From Paenibacillus sedimenti (GTDB lineage Bacteria; Bacillota; Bacilli; Paenibacillales; NBRC-103111): 64,000 nucleotides of DNA. Made by a program: the position numbers and the translations under genes. Positions 26,410 to 34,534 of the stretch are shown here, one piece after another. The notes under the pieces were generated by a model, which searched no databases, was not told where the DNA came from, and saw nothing but the letters and a program-made list of their open reading frames with translations. Numbering within the stretch: position 1 is the stretch's first letter; the number at the start of each line of letters is the position of its first letter. Where the stretch lies: positions 209,824 to 273,823 of the forward strand of contig NZ_JACVVD010000010.1 in assembly GCF_014534655.1 (NCBI RefSeq), in the 5' to 3' direction.

Positions 26410-26468
26410 TTTCGCATCAGAATCGTGTTTGCTCCGCATATTGCCCCAAAAGGAAACAGCGGAGTGCA

Positions 26469-26507
26469 AAAAAAAACCAGCAAACACAAGGGATGCTGGT
26501 TTTTTTC
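26469..26507. terminator. bidirectional terminator
   Basis: AAAAAAACCAGC pairs with GCTGGTTTTTTT around a 14-nt loop, shared by the convergent secreted protein and SleB-like genes. Confidence 0.9.
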
Positions 26508-26529
26508 TGGGCTGTTTTCGTCCATAAAA

Positions 26530-26973
26530 TTAATAAACATTGTATACATTGTCACATTCTTTCCCGGTCGGCTCATAAAAACAGTGAAGCTTGTATCGTC
26601 CTACGTGCGGCTGATTATACCAGGTCGGCGGACATGGCTGGGGAGCTGCGGCCGTTCCCGGACGAAAATACCAGAGGGCGAATTTGGCCGGCCAATACCG
26701 CTCCCCATTCACAGCCCGTCGCGCCAGACGGCGTTCTTTCTCTCTAGCCTTTTCGTAGTACATACCATGAAGCAGAGCTTCAAACGCATGCGGCTGGTTA
26801 ATCATTTGGGGAATTGTCCGGATTCCTTTAAAATCGGAGCAATTCGCTCTTATTCGGTTAATGCCAACATTTCCAACAAGGAGCATACCCCTTTCGCCTT
26901 CACCCACAGCTTCGGCTCGAAGCAACCTTGCTAACATGTCAATATCTTGGTTCCTGGCTTTTACGACTGCCAT
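26530..26973 (-). CDS. SleB/CwlJ-type cell wall hydrolase
   Basis: A 147-residue hydrolase_2 domain protein. DIDMLARLLRAEAVGEGERGM contains the family Glu, followed by VGNVGINRIRANC and a C-terminal ALWYFRP and CFYEPTG. These enzymes are lytic transglycosylases that degrade spore cortex muropeptides, which agrees with a spore former. No signal peptide or SPOR/LysM domain is present, as in CwlJ. The start is ATG 26973, 5 nt after GAGGTGA; the upstream ATG at 27003 lacks an SD. Confidence 0.85.
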   Translation of the reverse strand: MAVVKARNQDIDMLARLLRAEAVGEGERGMLLVGNVGINRIRANCSDFKGIRTIPQMINQPHAFEALLHGMYYEKAREKERRLARRAVNGERYWPAKFALWYFRPGTAAAPQPCPPTWYNQPHVGRYKLHCFYEPTGKECDNVYNVY

Positions 26974-27070
26974 CGGCTCACCTCTTTTGATTGTTCTAGA
27001 CACATCATATTGTAGGTGAAACGGATGTGTTACGCTGGCGTCTCAATAGTCTTTCTAAATCATTACTCTT

Positions 27071-27113
27071 AAAAACCTTTAGCTCCGCATTATGTGGAAT
27101 TGAAGGTTTTTTT
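27071..27113 (-). terminator. terminator after dctR
   Basis: Imperfect stem AAAACCTT/AAGGTTTT with an inner ATTCC/GGAG pairing around CATAATG, T-rich on both flanks, 20 nt after the dctR stop. Confidence 0.65.
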
Positions 27114-27132
27114 TGTGTTATTCAAGGCTCGT

Positions 27133-27834
27133 TCAGCCGACCCATACGTACCGATTGACCGGTCGACCAATGCCGCCGTATTCAAGATCAAGCTTCACCT
27201 GCTTGCTTTTCTCCAAAAACTCCAAATATCTGCGCGCCGTGACCCTTGCCAATCCAACGCCCTCGGCTACTTCTTCAGCGGATAAAGATTTCTGCTGCTG
27301 CCTCAGAAACTGCATGACCTGCTTCATCGTCACTTCCTGCAGACCTTTGGGCAAATCCAGATGCGAGGTGCCCGGTACAGATTCAGGAGCTTGCGCAGTC
27401 GACCTGCCGTGCAAAATTTGGTCGAGGTCCGACTGGGACAACGCCGCGTCCTTATTCAGTCTTTTTTTCATCGCCCGGTAATTCTCCAGCGCTTCTTTGA
27501 CCCGTTCGAATTTGAACGGCTTTACGATGTAATCCACCGCGCCTTGATGAAGCATCCGCTGCACCGTCGGGATGTCGCTAGCCGCTGTGATCACGATCGC
27601 ATCTGTGGCGAGCTGCTCATTGCGAATTTGCTGCAGCACTTCGGTCCCATTTTGCCCAGGCATATAAATATCCAGAAAGACCAGGTCAGGCTGCAAACTG
27701 CGAACCTTTTCGATGCCATCCAGGCCATTAGATGCCGTTCCTACGATCTCGAACCCGGGCACCTGCTCAACAAACTGCTTGTTCACTTCCAAAACCATCG
27801 GATCGTCCTCAATCAGTACGACTCTGACCATCAT
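27133..27834 (-). CDS. dctR: response regulator of C4-dicarboxylate sensing (CitT/DctR family)
   Basis: A 233-residue regulator. Receiver domain residues 1-125 with acidic pocket EDDPM, phosphorylated Asp in LVFLDIYMPG, and the conserved Lys in VDYIVKPFKFER. The C-terminal helical region (SAEEVAEGVGLARVTARRYL) is the winged HTH of the CitB/DctR group. It overlaps dctS by 26 nt. Expected to activate dctP, and possibly malic enzyme, on C4-dicarboxylates; I identified no binding sites. Confidence 0.92.
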   Translation of the reverse strand: MMVRVVLIEDDPMVLEVNKQFVEQVPGFEIVGTASNGLDGIEKVRSLQPDLVFLDIYMPGQNGTEVLQQIRNEQLATDAIVITAASDIPTVQRMLHQGAVDYIVKPFKFERVKEALENYRAMKKRLNKDAALSQSDLDQILHGRSTAQAPESVPGTSHLDLPKGLQEVTMKQVMQFLRQQQKSLSAEEVAEGVGLARVTARRYLEFLEKSKQVKLDLEYGGIGRPVNRYVWVG

Positions 27835-29407
27835 TCTCCTCCTTCCGCTGTGTCATGGGAAAAGTAAGCATAAAGCTCGCACCTTCACCGGGCTCGGACT
27901 CTATTTCCATATATCCACCGCATTTGTTCACGATATTATGGATCAAATACAAGCCAATCCCTCTGCTTACCTCATCTTTCGTAGAGTACCCTCGCTCAAA
28001 CATCCGCCGCTTGGTCTCCTCATCCATCCCGCTTCCGTTATCTTCCACGAGGATCGACAGTACTTCCTCATCCTGCTCGATGCTGATAAAGACCTCTTTG
28101 TGGCCTTCCTTACCCTTCAACGCATCAAAAGCGTTCTCAATCAAATTGCCTAAAATAACTACCATATCATGCTGATCCAAATCCTCCGGAAATTGCATCA
28201 ACCGGCTTGCCCGGTCCAAACGCACTTCGATACCCAGCTCCCGGCCGCGGCTGATTTTCCCCAAAATTAAACCGGCTGCACTCTCATTGGCAATTTTGCT
28301 CGAGATAAAGCCACTCAGCTCAGATTGAGCCTCTATCGTTTGAAACAAATAATCCAGCGCCTTCTGCTTAGCCCCAAGCTGGATCAAGCCGCCGATCGTA
28401 TGGAGCTTGTTCATATATTCGTGATTTTGCACACGGAGTGCGTCTACAAACGCTTTGACCCCCGTCAGTTCCTCGGCGATTTTGGTCACTTCCGTACGAT
28501 CTTGGAATATCGCCACCGCGCCAACCGTCTGATTCCCGACTTTAATCGGAACCCGATTGCTTAGAATTTGAGCAGGCCCAATATGGAGTTCTTGATTAAA
28601 AATCGGATGATTCAGCTGCAAAATTTCAGGTAGACGCGTATCCGGCAGCACTTCCCGAATAGGGCGCCCGAGCACGTCGCCTTCGATATGAAGCATACTT
28701 TTGGCCTTATCGTTAAAAACCGTCACGAATTCACGGCTGTCTATAGCAATAACACCTTCATGCATAGCGTTAAAAGTCGCCGTCCGCTCTACGAGCAGCT
28801 GCGCGATCTCTTCGGGCTCCAACTGGAACATTTGCTTCTTAATGTGCCGCGAAAGCAGCCACGAACCCCATACCCCGAAAAGCAAAGACAAGAACACCGT
28901 CGCATAAATTTGCCCCCGCATGGCCAGAATGACGCCTGTGAGTCCCGGAACCAACTGCCCGACGAGCACAACGCCCACTTGCTCATGCTGTTCGTTCATG
29001 ACGGGCACGAATGCCCGGAGCGCTGTCCCTTGCTCGCCTTTGGCCTTGGATACATACGTATGCTCGGCAAAAGCCGATCGCTCGTCCGCCCCTTGCGAAA
29101 GCTCCCCGATTCGGGAAGCGTTGGGGTGTGACAGGCGAATGCCGTTCATATCCAAGACGACAATATAATCAACGTCGTTAATAATTCGTATACGCTCCGC
29201 TACCGGATTAATCTCCTGCCTGCTGCTTTCTTCCATCAGCCCGCTGACGATCGAAGGCAGACCGGCAACCGTACGCGCCGTGACAAGCAACCTTTGCCCA
29301 AGCTCCTGTTCTTGTAGATGTATGACCCGGCCAATCAGAATGATGCCGCCGATACAAATCGCGAACAAAACGATGCCGAACGACAGAATCGTAATTTTCC
29401 AGTTCAT
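27809..29407 (-). CDS. dctS: sensor histidine kinase of C4-dicarboxylate sensing (CitA/DcuS family)
   Basis: A membrane kinase of about 532 residues. N-terminal span (ITILSFGIVLFAICIGGIIL), an extracytoplasmic PDC-type sensor with IINDVDYIVVLDMNGIRLSHP, a second span (YATVFLSLLFGVWGSWLL), a cytoplasmic PAS (AMHEGVIAIDSREFVTVFN), the phosphoacceptor in RVQNHEYMNKLHTIGG, and ATPase boxes NLIENAFDAL and DNGSGM. ATG 29407 is preceded by AAGGG; TTG 29428 with AAGGTG is an equal alternative. It sits opposite dctB. Confidence 0.92.
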   Translation of the reverse strand: MNWKITILSFGIVLFAICIGGIILIGRVIHLQEQELGQRLLVTARTVAGLPSIVSGLMEESSRQEINPVAERIRIINDVDYIVVLDMNGIRLSHPNASRIGELSQGADERSAFAEHTYVSKAKGEQGTALRAFVPVMNEQHEQVGVVLVGQLVPGLTGVILAMRGQIYATVFLSLLFGVWGSWLLSRHIKKQMFQLEPEEIAQLLVERTATFNAMHEGVIAIDSREFVTVFNDKAKSMLHIEGDVLGRPIREVLPDTRLPEILQLNHPIFNQELHIGPAQILSNRVPIKVGNQTVGAVAIFQDRTEVTKIAEELTGVKAFVDALRVQNHEYMNKLHTIGGLIQLGAKQKALDYLFQTIEAQSELSGFISSKIANESAAGLILGKISRGRELGIEVRLDRASRLMQFPEDLDQHDMVVILGNLIENAFDALKGKEGHKEVFISIEQDEEVLSILVEDNGSGMDEETKRRMFERGYSTKDEVSRGIGLYLIHNIVNKCGGYMEIESEPGEGASFMLTFPMTQRKEENDGQSRTD

Positions 29408-29525
29408 TCGGAGCCCTTTGATTTTCAATGCCTTCACCTTCTCGCTGTCCCTTTGGTTTCTACGATCATCATACAATATGATACACTGAATTTATACTTT
29501 GAAACTTTGAAATGGGAGGATGGCT

Positions 29526-30581
29526 GTGAGAACGTTTGTCGGCATTACGCTATTTGTTATCATTGGGCTCGTGACAGCTGTGATATTCGGTTTCTCCTCT
29601 CAATTTAATAACGGACAACGCGTATACGATGATGAGCAAAGCGGTCTCAGAGAGCAGACCGTCATCCGATTCAGCTTTGTCGTCGCGGAAAATACGCCCA
29701 AAGGGCAAGCGGCGCAAGAGTTTGCCCGGCTTGTCAAACTCAAAACGAACGATACGATCAAGGTCGAACTGTTTCCCAACGGCACCTTGTATAATGAATA
29801 CGATGAAGTCGCCGCTTTGCAGCAAGGCAGCATTCAATTGATTGCGCCAAGCTTCTCCAACATATCCGAGGTCGTTCCGGAGTGGATGGCGATGGATCTG
29901 CCGTTTGCTTTCCGGAACGAAGAAGCAGTGCAGCAAGCATTTCAGGGCAAAATCGGTTCCATCCTGATGGGTAAATTGGAGTCGAAGGGGATGATCGGGC
30001 TTGGCTTATGGGCCAACGGCTTCCAGCAGATGACTTCCAATAAGCGCCCGCTTGTTGAGTTAGAAGATTTTCGCAACTTGAAATTTCGCATTCTTCCCAG
30101 CGAGGTCATCGAAGCCCAGTTTCGCCAATTGAATGCGACGACTGTTCCTATTCCTTTTAACAAGGTGTATCGTAGTATGGAATCTGGCGAGGTAGATTCC
30201 GGGGAGAATACGATATCCAACATTTACTCCCGAAAGCTGTATCAGGTGCAAAAGTATATGACGATCAGCAATCACGCCTATTTGGGCTATGGCGTCATCA
30301 TGAATAAAGCATTCTGGGATAAGCTGTCGGCCGCGCAGCAAAAGGCGGTTGGCGAAGCCATGCAGGAAGCCACGGCTTGGGCGAATCAAAATGCAATCCA
30401 CTTGAACAGCAAGCAATTGGACGAGTTAAAAAAGACCGGACAAATGGACATTCATGTCCTGTCGGATGAGGAACGAGCCGAGTGGGAACAAGCTCTTGAA
30501 CCGGTCTATCAAGAGGCGCGGGCCTACGTCGGCCAAGAACTCATTGATGCGGTGAACGAACTTAGACGTCATTACAAATGA
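29526..30581 (+). CDS. dctB: TRAP-type C4-dicarboxylate binding protein, DctS co-sensor
   Basis: A 351-residue DctP-family binding protein with an uncleaved N-terminal membrane anchor (FVGITLFVIIGLVTAVIFGF), then the binding core: SFVVAENTPKGQAAQEFA, VELFPNGTLYNEYDE, LKFRILPSEVIEAQFRQL with the carboxylate-binding Arg, and VDSGENTISNIYS. No TRAP permease is nearby, and it diverges from dctS. In Bacillus subtilis DctB works as co-sensor for DctS, and the same role is inferred. GTG 29526 is 6 nt after GGGAGG; ATG 29520 abuts it. Confidence 0.9.
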   Translation: MRTFVGITLFVIIGLVTAVIFGFSSQFNNGQRVYDDEQSGLREQTVIRFSFVVAENTPKGQAAQEFARLVKLKTNDTIKVELFPNGTLYNEYDEVAALQQGSIQLIAPSFSNISEVVPEWMAMDLPFAFRNEEAVQQAFQGKIGSILMGKLESKGMIGLGLWANGFQQMTSNKRPLVELEDFRNLKFRILPSEVIEAQFRQLNATTVPIPFNKVYRSMESGEVDSGENTISNIYSRKLYQVQKYMTISNHAYLGYGVIMNKAFWDKLSAAQQKAVGEAMQEATAWANQNAIHLNSKQLDELKKTGQMDIHVLSDEERAEWEQALEPVYQEARAYVGQELIDAVNELRRHYK

Positions 30582-30582
30582 A

Positions 30583-30641
30583 AAGGGCGCCCCCGCGAGC
30601 GAAAAGGCCATATGACCTTTCCGCACGCAGGAGCGCCTTTA
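30583..30641. terminator. long bidirectional terminator
   Basis: GGCGC and GCGCC arms plus inner AAAGG/CCTTT around ccatatga, with T-runs on both flanks; shared by dctB and the truncated Fur-family gene. Confidence 0.8.
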
Positions 30642-30644
30642 TAT

Positions 30645-30917
30645 TTATGAACAGATCGCCGCCTCATACCGCAGGAAAGTATCGTTCACGGCTAATTCTC
30701 TTACCAGGCCAAGCTGCTTGAATACGTGCAGACTGCTGTATACGGATGTTGCATTGATATGCGGATACCGCTCGTTGAGCGCATCACAGATGTCTTTAAC
30801 GGTGGTGTAGCTGTCTCTAGTGTATAAATACTCCAACAACGCATATCGCTGCGGGGTTAACGGAATGTTTTTGGAACGGATATGCTGCAGCGCTTGATTC
30901 AAATCGCTTTGGGCCAT
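30645..30917 (-). CDS. truncated PerR/Fur-family protein (DNA-binding domain only)
   Basis: A 90-residue protein matching the N-terminal winged helix of PerR: NIPLTPQRYALLEYLYTRD, then ATSVYSSLHVFKQLGLVREL and RYEA. PerR continues here for about 60 residues with the regulatory metal ligands (His/Asp) and zinc CxxC pairs, but this protein ends AICS and runs into a terminator. ATG 30917 is 9 nt after AAGGAGG. It follows katA by 47 nt. It could bind PerR boxes without peroxide control, heterodimerise poorly, or be a decaying copy; a full PerR elsewhere is expected but not seen. Confidence 0.75.
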   Translation of the reverse strand: MAQSDLNQALQHIRSKNIPLTPQRYALLEYLYTRDSYTTVKDICDALNERYPHINATSVYSSLHVFKQLGLVRELAVNDTFLRYEAAICS

Positions 30918-30964
30918 GAACAATACCTCCTTTTTGGTTTAGATGGGATCGATCTGATTGCCAT

Positions 30965-32443
30965 TTATTGCTTCAAATGCTTCAGGTAGCCGGAAATGTC
31001 CACTTTCAGACCGTCAGCCAGGCGTTGCCCCAGCCCTGCATCTGCTCTGTAGAAATTGCAGATGGCCATTAGCTGCGATTTTTCGTGAACGGAGGCCAGA
31101 TCGCCGACCAGGTTGGAGATGAAGTTCTCCTGCTCTTGCGGGCTAAAGCTGCGGAATGTATCTCCGGCTTGCGCGAAATCATTCGTTTTCGCGATTTTTT
31201 CTCTGCCTGCGGAGCATTGAAGAGGCATACGACTGTCGCGGTATTCTGGCGCTTCCTTCGGCGCATCGGCATGCCGGGTCGGCTCATAATTGACGCTGGA
31301 CGGCTGCTGTTTCATTTGCATCGCGCCATCGCGCTGATTGTTACGCACGGTCGCATAAGGGCAGTTAACCGGAATTTGCAAATAGTTCGCGCCCAGGCGG
31401 TACCTTTGCGTATCCGGGTATGAGAACAGACGGCCTTGCAGCAGTTTATCTTCGGAAGGTTCAATGCCGGGTACCAGTACGCTAGGGGCAAAAGCTGCCT
31501 GCTCCACTTCGGCGAAGAAGTTTTGCGGGTTGCGGTTCAGCGTCATCGTGCCGACCTTTTGCAGCGGAATCAGATCTTCCGGCCACATTTTCGTCGGATC
31601 CAGCGGATCGAAATCGTAAGCATCCAGATCTTCAGGCTGCAGGAGCTGCACATGCAAATCCCATTTCGGGAAGTCGCCGCGGGCGATATGATCGTATAAA
31701 TCCCGGGTCGCATGACTGAAATCTTCGCCTTGAACAGCCGCCGCTTCGGCTTTGCTCAAATTGCGGACGCCTTGATGCGGCTTCCAGTGATATTTGACAT
31801 ATACATAGTTGCCTGTGTGGTTAATCCATTTGAAAGCATGGACGCCGAAACCATTCATTTCGCGGTAATTGGCCGGAGTCCCGTAGTCGGAGAACACCCA
31901 TGTCAGCATATGCGTCGATTCCGGAGTCAGCGACATGAAATCCCAGTAGCGATCCGGCGTCTGCACGTTTGTGTCCGGAGCCGGCTTCAGCGAGTGCACC
32001 ATATCGGGGAATTTCATCGCGTCGCGGATAAAGAACACCGGCAGATGATTGCCGACCAGATCGTAATTGCCTTCTTCCGTGTAAAATTTCACGGCGAATC
32101 CGCGCGGATCGCGAGCCGTTTCCGGCGAGCCCTGACCATGAATAACGGTCGAGAAACGAACGAAGACCGGCGTTTCTTTGCCCGCCTCGCCGAGGAATGC
32201 GGCTTTGGTGTACCGTTTCATCGAATTCTCTACAGTGAAAGTACCGAATGCACCTGCTCCCCGCGCATGGACAACCCGCTCCGGAATGCGTTCCCGGTCG
32301 AAATGCGCGATTTTCTCAAGAAGATGGTAATCTTCGAGGAGCGTCGGGCCGTGCTGGCCGGCTGTGCGGGAATTTTGATTGTCGCCTACGGGGGCGGCTT
32401 GATTGGTCGTCAGATAATGAGGGTTATTCGGGTTATAAGTCAT
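30965..32443 (-). CDS. katA: catalase, monofunctional heme type
   Basis: Disproportionates hydrogen peroxide. The 492-residue small-subunit catalase has FDRERIPERVVHARGAGAFG with the catalytic His, VRFSTVIHGQGSPETARDPR, the distal Asn in LVGNHLPVFFIRD, and the heme-ligand Tyr in RLFSYPDTQRYRLGANY. Strong SD AAAAGGAG before ATG. It is divergent to a second catalase across a region holding a perfect PerR box, so peroxide induction is expected. Confidence 0.96.
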   Translation of the reverse strand: MTYNPNNPHYLTTNQAAPVGDNQNSRTAGQHGPTLLEDYHLLEKIAHFDRERIPERVVHARGAGAFGTFTVENSMKRYTKAAFLGEAGKETPVFVRFSTVIHGQGSPETARDPRGFAVKFYTEEGNYDLVGNHLPVFFIRDAMKFPDMVHSLKPAPDTNVQTPDRYWDFMSLTPESTHMLTWVFSDYGTPANYREMNGFGVHAFKWINHTGNYVYVKYHWKPHQGVRNLSKAEAAAVQGEDFSHATRDLYDHIARGDFPKWDLHVQLLQPEDLDAYDFDPLDPTKMWPEDLIPLQKVGTMTLNRNPQNFFAEVEQAAFAPSVLVPGIEPSEDKLLQGRLFSYPDTQRYRLGANYLQIPVNCPYATVRNNQRDGAMQMKQQPSSVNYEPTRHADAPKEAPEYRDSRMPLQCSAGREKIAKTNDFAQAGDTFRSFSPQEQENFISNLVGDLASVHEKSQLMAICNFYRADAGLGQRLADGLKVDISGYLKHLKQ

Positions 32444-32464
32444 GTGAGCTCTCCTTTTAGTTTT

Positions 32465-32534
32465 TGATAATGATTTCTTATTTATAATTATTATAATTTA
32501 ATATTTATTTTATTTATATTGATAATGATTGTCA
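32465..32534. promoter_or_regulatory. three PerR/Fur-type 7-1-7 boxes between catalases
   Basis: TTATAATTATTATAA at 32482-32496 is a perfect match to the PerR box consensus. TGATAATGATTGTCA (32520-32534) is a near-perfect 7-1-7 palindrome, and TGATAATGATTTCTT (32465-32479) keeps one arm. GATAAT-type arms are also close to Fur boxes. The three sit in an AT-only stretch able to hold both divergent promoters. Confidence 0.85.
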
Positions 32535-32626
32535 ACACCTTTCTTTTACATATTCTCTGCCCGCTTAGCAAAAAATGGAGATGGAGGAAAAAGACTTTGA
32601 TCACCGCAAGCTAGGAGGAAGCTTTT

Positions 32627-34195
32627 GTGAAATCAACCGAACAGGATTCGAACTCATCTACCCTAACGAACCGCCAAGGTCACCCTATCTCGGATAACCA
32701 AAATATCCGTACGATCGGCAACCGCGGACCATCCACCTTGGAGAACTATCACTTCATCGAGAAAATTTCGCATTTTGATCGCGAACGCATCCCGGAACGC
32801 GTCGTCCACGCGCGGGGCGCAGGCGCCCATGGCTACTTTGAAGCTTACGGCACTGTGGGAGGCGAACCTGTCTCCAAGTACACACGGGCCAAACTGTTTC
32901 AGGAAAAAGGAAAACGCACCCCCGTTTTCGTCCGTTTCTCGACCGTTGTGCACGGCGGGCATTCACCGGAGACGCTGCGCGATCCGCGTGGCTTTGCGAC
33001 GAAATTTTACACCGAGGATGGCAACTGGGATCTCGTCGGGAACAATTTGAAAATATTTTTTATCCGCGATCCGCTCAAATTCCCTGATATGGTTCACGCT
33101 TTCCGGCCCGATCCGGTGACGAATCTGTCCAACCCTGAGAGGATGTTCGACTTCGTCTCCAACTCTCCGGAAGCCACGCATATGATTACATTTCTCTTCT
33201 CGCCTTGGGGTATCCCGGCCAACTACCGGCAAATGCAGGGCTCAGGGGTGAATACGTACAAATGGGTGAACAGCGGCGGTGAAGCCGTGCTCGTGAAATA
33301 CCATTGGGAGCCAGTGAAGGTCGAAATTAAAAATTTGACTCAGGCCGAGGCTGAGCAGATTCAAGGCAAACATACGAGCCATGCAACGCAGGATTTGTAC
33401 GAAGCAATTGAGCGCGGGGAGTATCCGGAGTGGGAGCTATGCGTGCAAATCATCAGTGACGATGAGCACACGGAGTTGGATTTTGATCCGCTGGATCCGA
33501 CCAAGCTGTGGGATCATGAGAAGTTTCCTTTCTTGCCGGTGGGGAAAATGGTGCTGGACCGCAACCCGGAGAACTACTTCGCCGAAGTCGAGCAGGTTGC
33601 TTTTGGCACCGGCGTCTTAGTGGACGGCCTGGATTTCTCTGACGATAAACTGCTGCAAGGCCGTACGTTCTCTTACTCGGATACTCAGCGCTATCGCGTA
33701 GGCACAAACTACTTGCAGCTCCCGATCAATGCGCCCCGTACGCATGTCGCTACGAACCAGCGCGACGGACAAATGGCGTATCATGTAGACCGCGGTGCGG
33801 GTCAAAATCCGCATGTGAACTATGAGCCTTCATCGCTCGGCGGGTTGAAAGAAGCAGCGCCTTCCGGCAAGGAGCATGAACCCGCCTACAATGACAAGCT
33901 CGTGCGACAAAAAATCGACCGCACGAACGACTTCGGGCAGGCGGGAGATACGTACCGCAAGTTCGAGAATTGGGAGCGCGACGAGCTTATCGCGAATCTG
34001 GTGAATGCTTTGAAGGTGTGCCACCCGGTCATCCAGCGTAAAATGATCGAGCATTTCACCAACGCCGACGCCGACTACGGGCGGCGCGTGGCCGAGGGGC
34101 TCGCGAGCGCAGGCGGTCAAGCGGGGACGAGCGATTCCAATCGCGAGGGCGCTGCAGCAGCGGCTAAGTCCGGGCAGCGTACGGACGGGTATTGA
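32627..34195 (+). CDS. second catalase, monofunctional heme type
   Basis: A 522-residue paralogue of the divergent catalase. It has FDRERIPERVVHARGAGAHG, VRFSTVVHGGHSPETLRDPR, LVGNNLKIFFIRD and the heme Tyr motif RTFSYSDTQRYRVGTNY. Compared with the first it has a Ser/Gly/Ala-rich C-terminal tail (about 30 residues) that is low in complexity. GTG 32627 follows AGGAGGAAGC. The two differ through much of the body, so they appear as older paralogues, not a recent tandem copy. Confidence 0.95.
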   Translation: MKSTEQDSNSSTLTNRQGHPISDNQNIRTIGNRGPSTLENYHFIEKISHFDRERIPERVVHARGAGAHGYFEAYGTVGGEPVSKYTRAKLFQEKGKRTPVFVRFSTVVHGGHSPETLRDPRGFATKFYTEDGNWDLVGNNLKIFFIRDPLKFPDMVHAFRPDPVTNLSNPERMFDFVSNSPEATHMITFLFSPWGIPANYRQMQGSGVNTYKWVNSGGEAVLVKYHWEPVKVEIKNLTQAEAEQIQGKHTSHATQDLYEAIERGEYPEWELCVQIISDDEHTELDFDPLDPTKLWDHEKFPFLPVGKMVLDRNPENYFAEVEQVAFGTGVLVDGLDFSDDKLLQGRTFSYSDTQRYRVGTNYLQLPINAPRTHVATNQRDGQMAYHVDRGAGQNPHVNYEPSSLGGLKEAAPSGKEHEPAYNDKLVRQKIDRTNDFGQAGDTYRKFENWERDELIANLVNALKVCHPVIQRKMIEHFTNADADYGRRVAEGLASAGGQAGTSDSNREGAAAAAKSGQRTDGY

Positions 34196-34222
34196 AACGC
34201 AGCCGGAAGCGACGGATTCAAG

Positions 34223-34262
34223 CGCAAAAAAAGGCGGAACCCTTGGTGGATTCCGCTTTTTT
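34223..34262 (+). terminator. terminator after the second catalase
   Basis: AAAAAAAGGCGGAACC and GGATTCCGCTTTTTT pair around a short loop, followed by TTGTG; 28 nt after the stop. Confidence 0.85.
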
Positions 34263-34462
34263 GTGTCTGTAAGCACGAAAGACCGCGCTAACGCCACCAT
34301 TTCACCTGCCACCCGCACTTTAATGCGGAAAAACCGACTTAAAACCACTAGCTACTTCTTTCTGGCGGCTTATTGCACCTGTAAGCCGGGGATTGCAGGG
34401 TGCTGCTCGATGGCGGCTATCGCCTCGAGCGGGTATTCTGAAAGCTCGTATTATTATAAGTT

Positions 34463-34513
34463 GAATTATAATGTAACCAGTATTACAATTCGTGATGTAG
34501 CCAGTATTACAAT
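34463..34513 (+). promoter_or_regulatory. direct repeats / imperfect palindrome upstream of chrA
   Basis: TGTAACCAGTATTACAAT (34472-34489) and TGTAGCCAGTATTACAAT (34496-34513) are 18-bp direct repeats 24 bp apart, just before the chrA SD. The first is also part of an imperfect palindrome from GAATTATAATG to TATTACAATTC (34463-34491). A chromate-responsive operator is plausible. Nothing else was recognised in 34266-34462. Confidence 0.5.
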
Positions 34514-34534
34514 GACGGTAAGGAGGGAAAAATA

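Noticed and set aside
34196..34534. mobile element or integration border before the AT-rich block
   Set aside because: I saw no transposase, no terminal inverted repeats and no tRNA; only a terminator and the chrA operator-like repeats.
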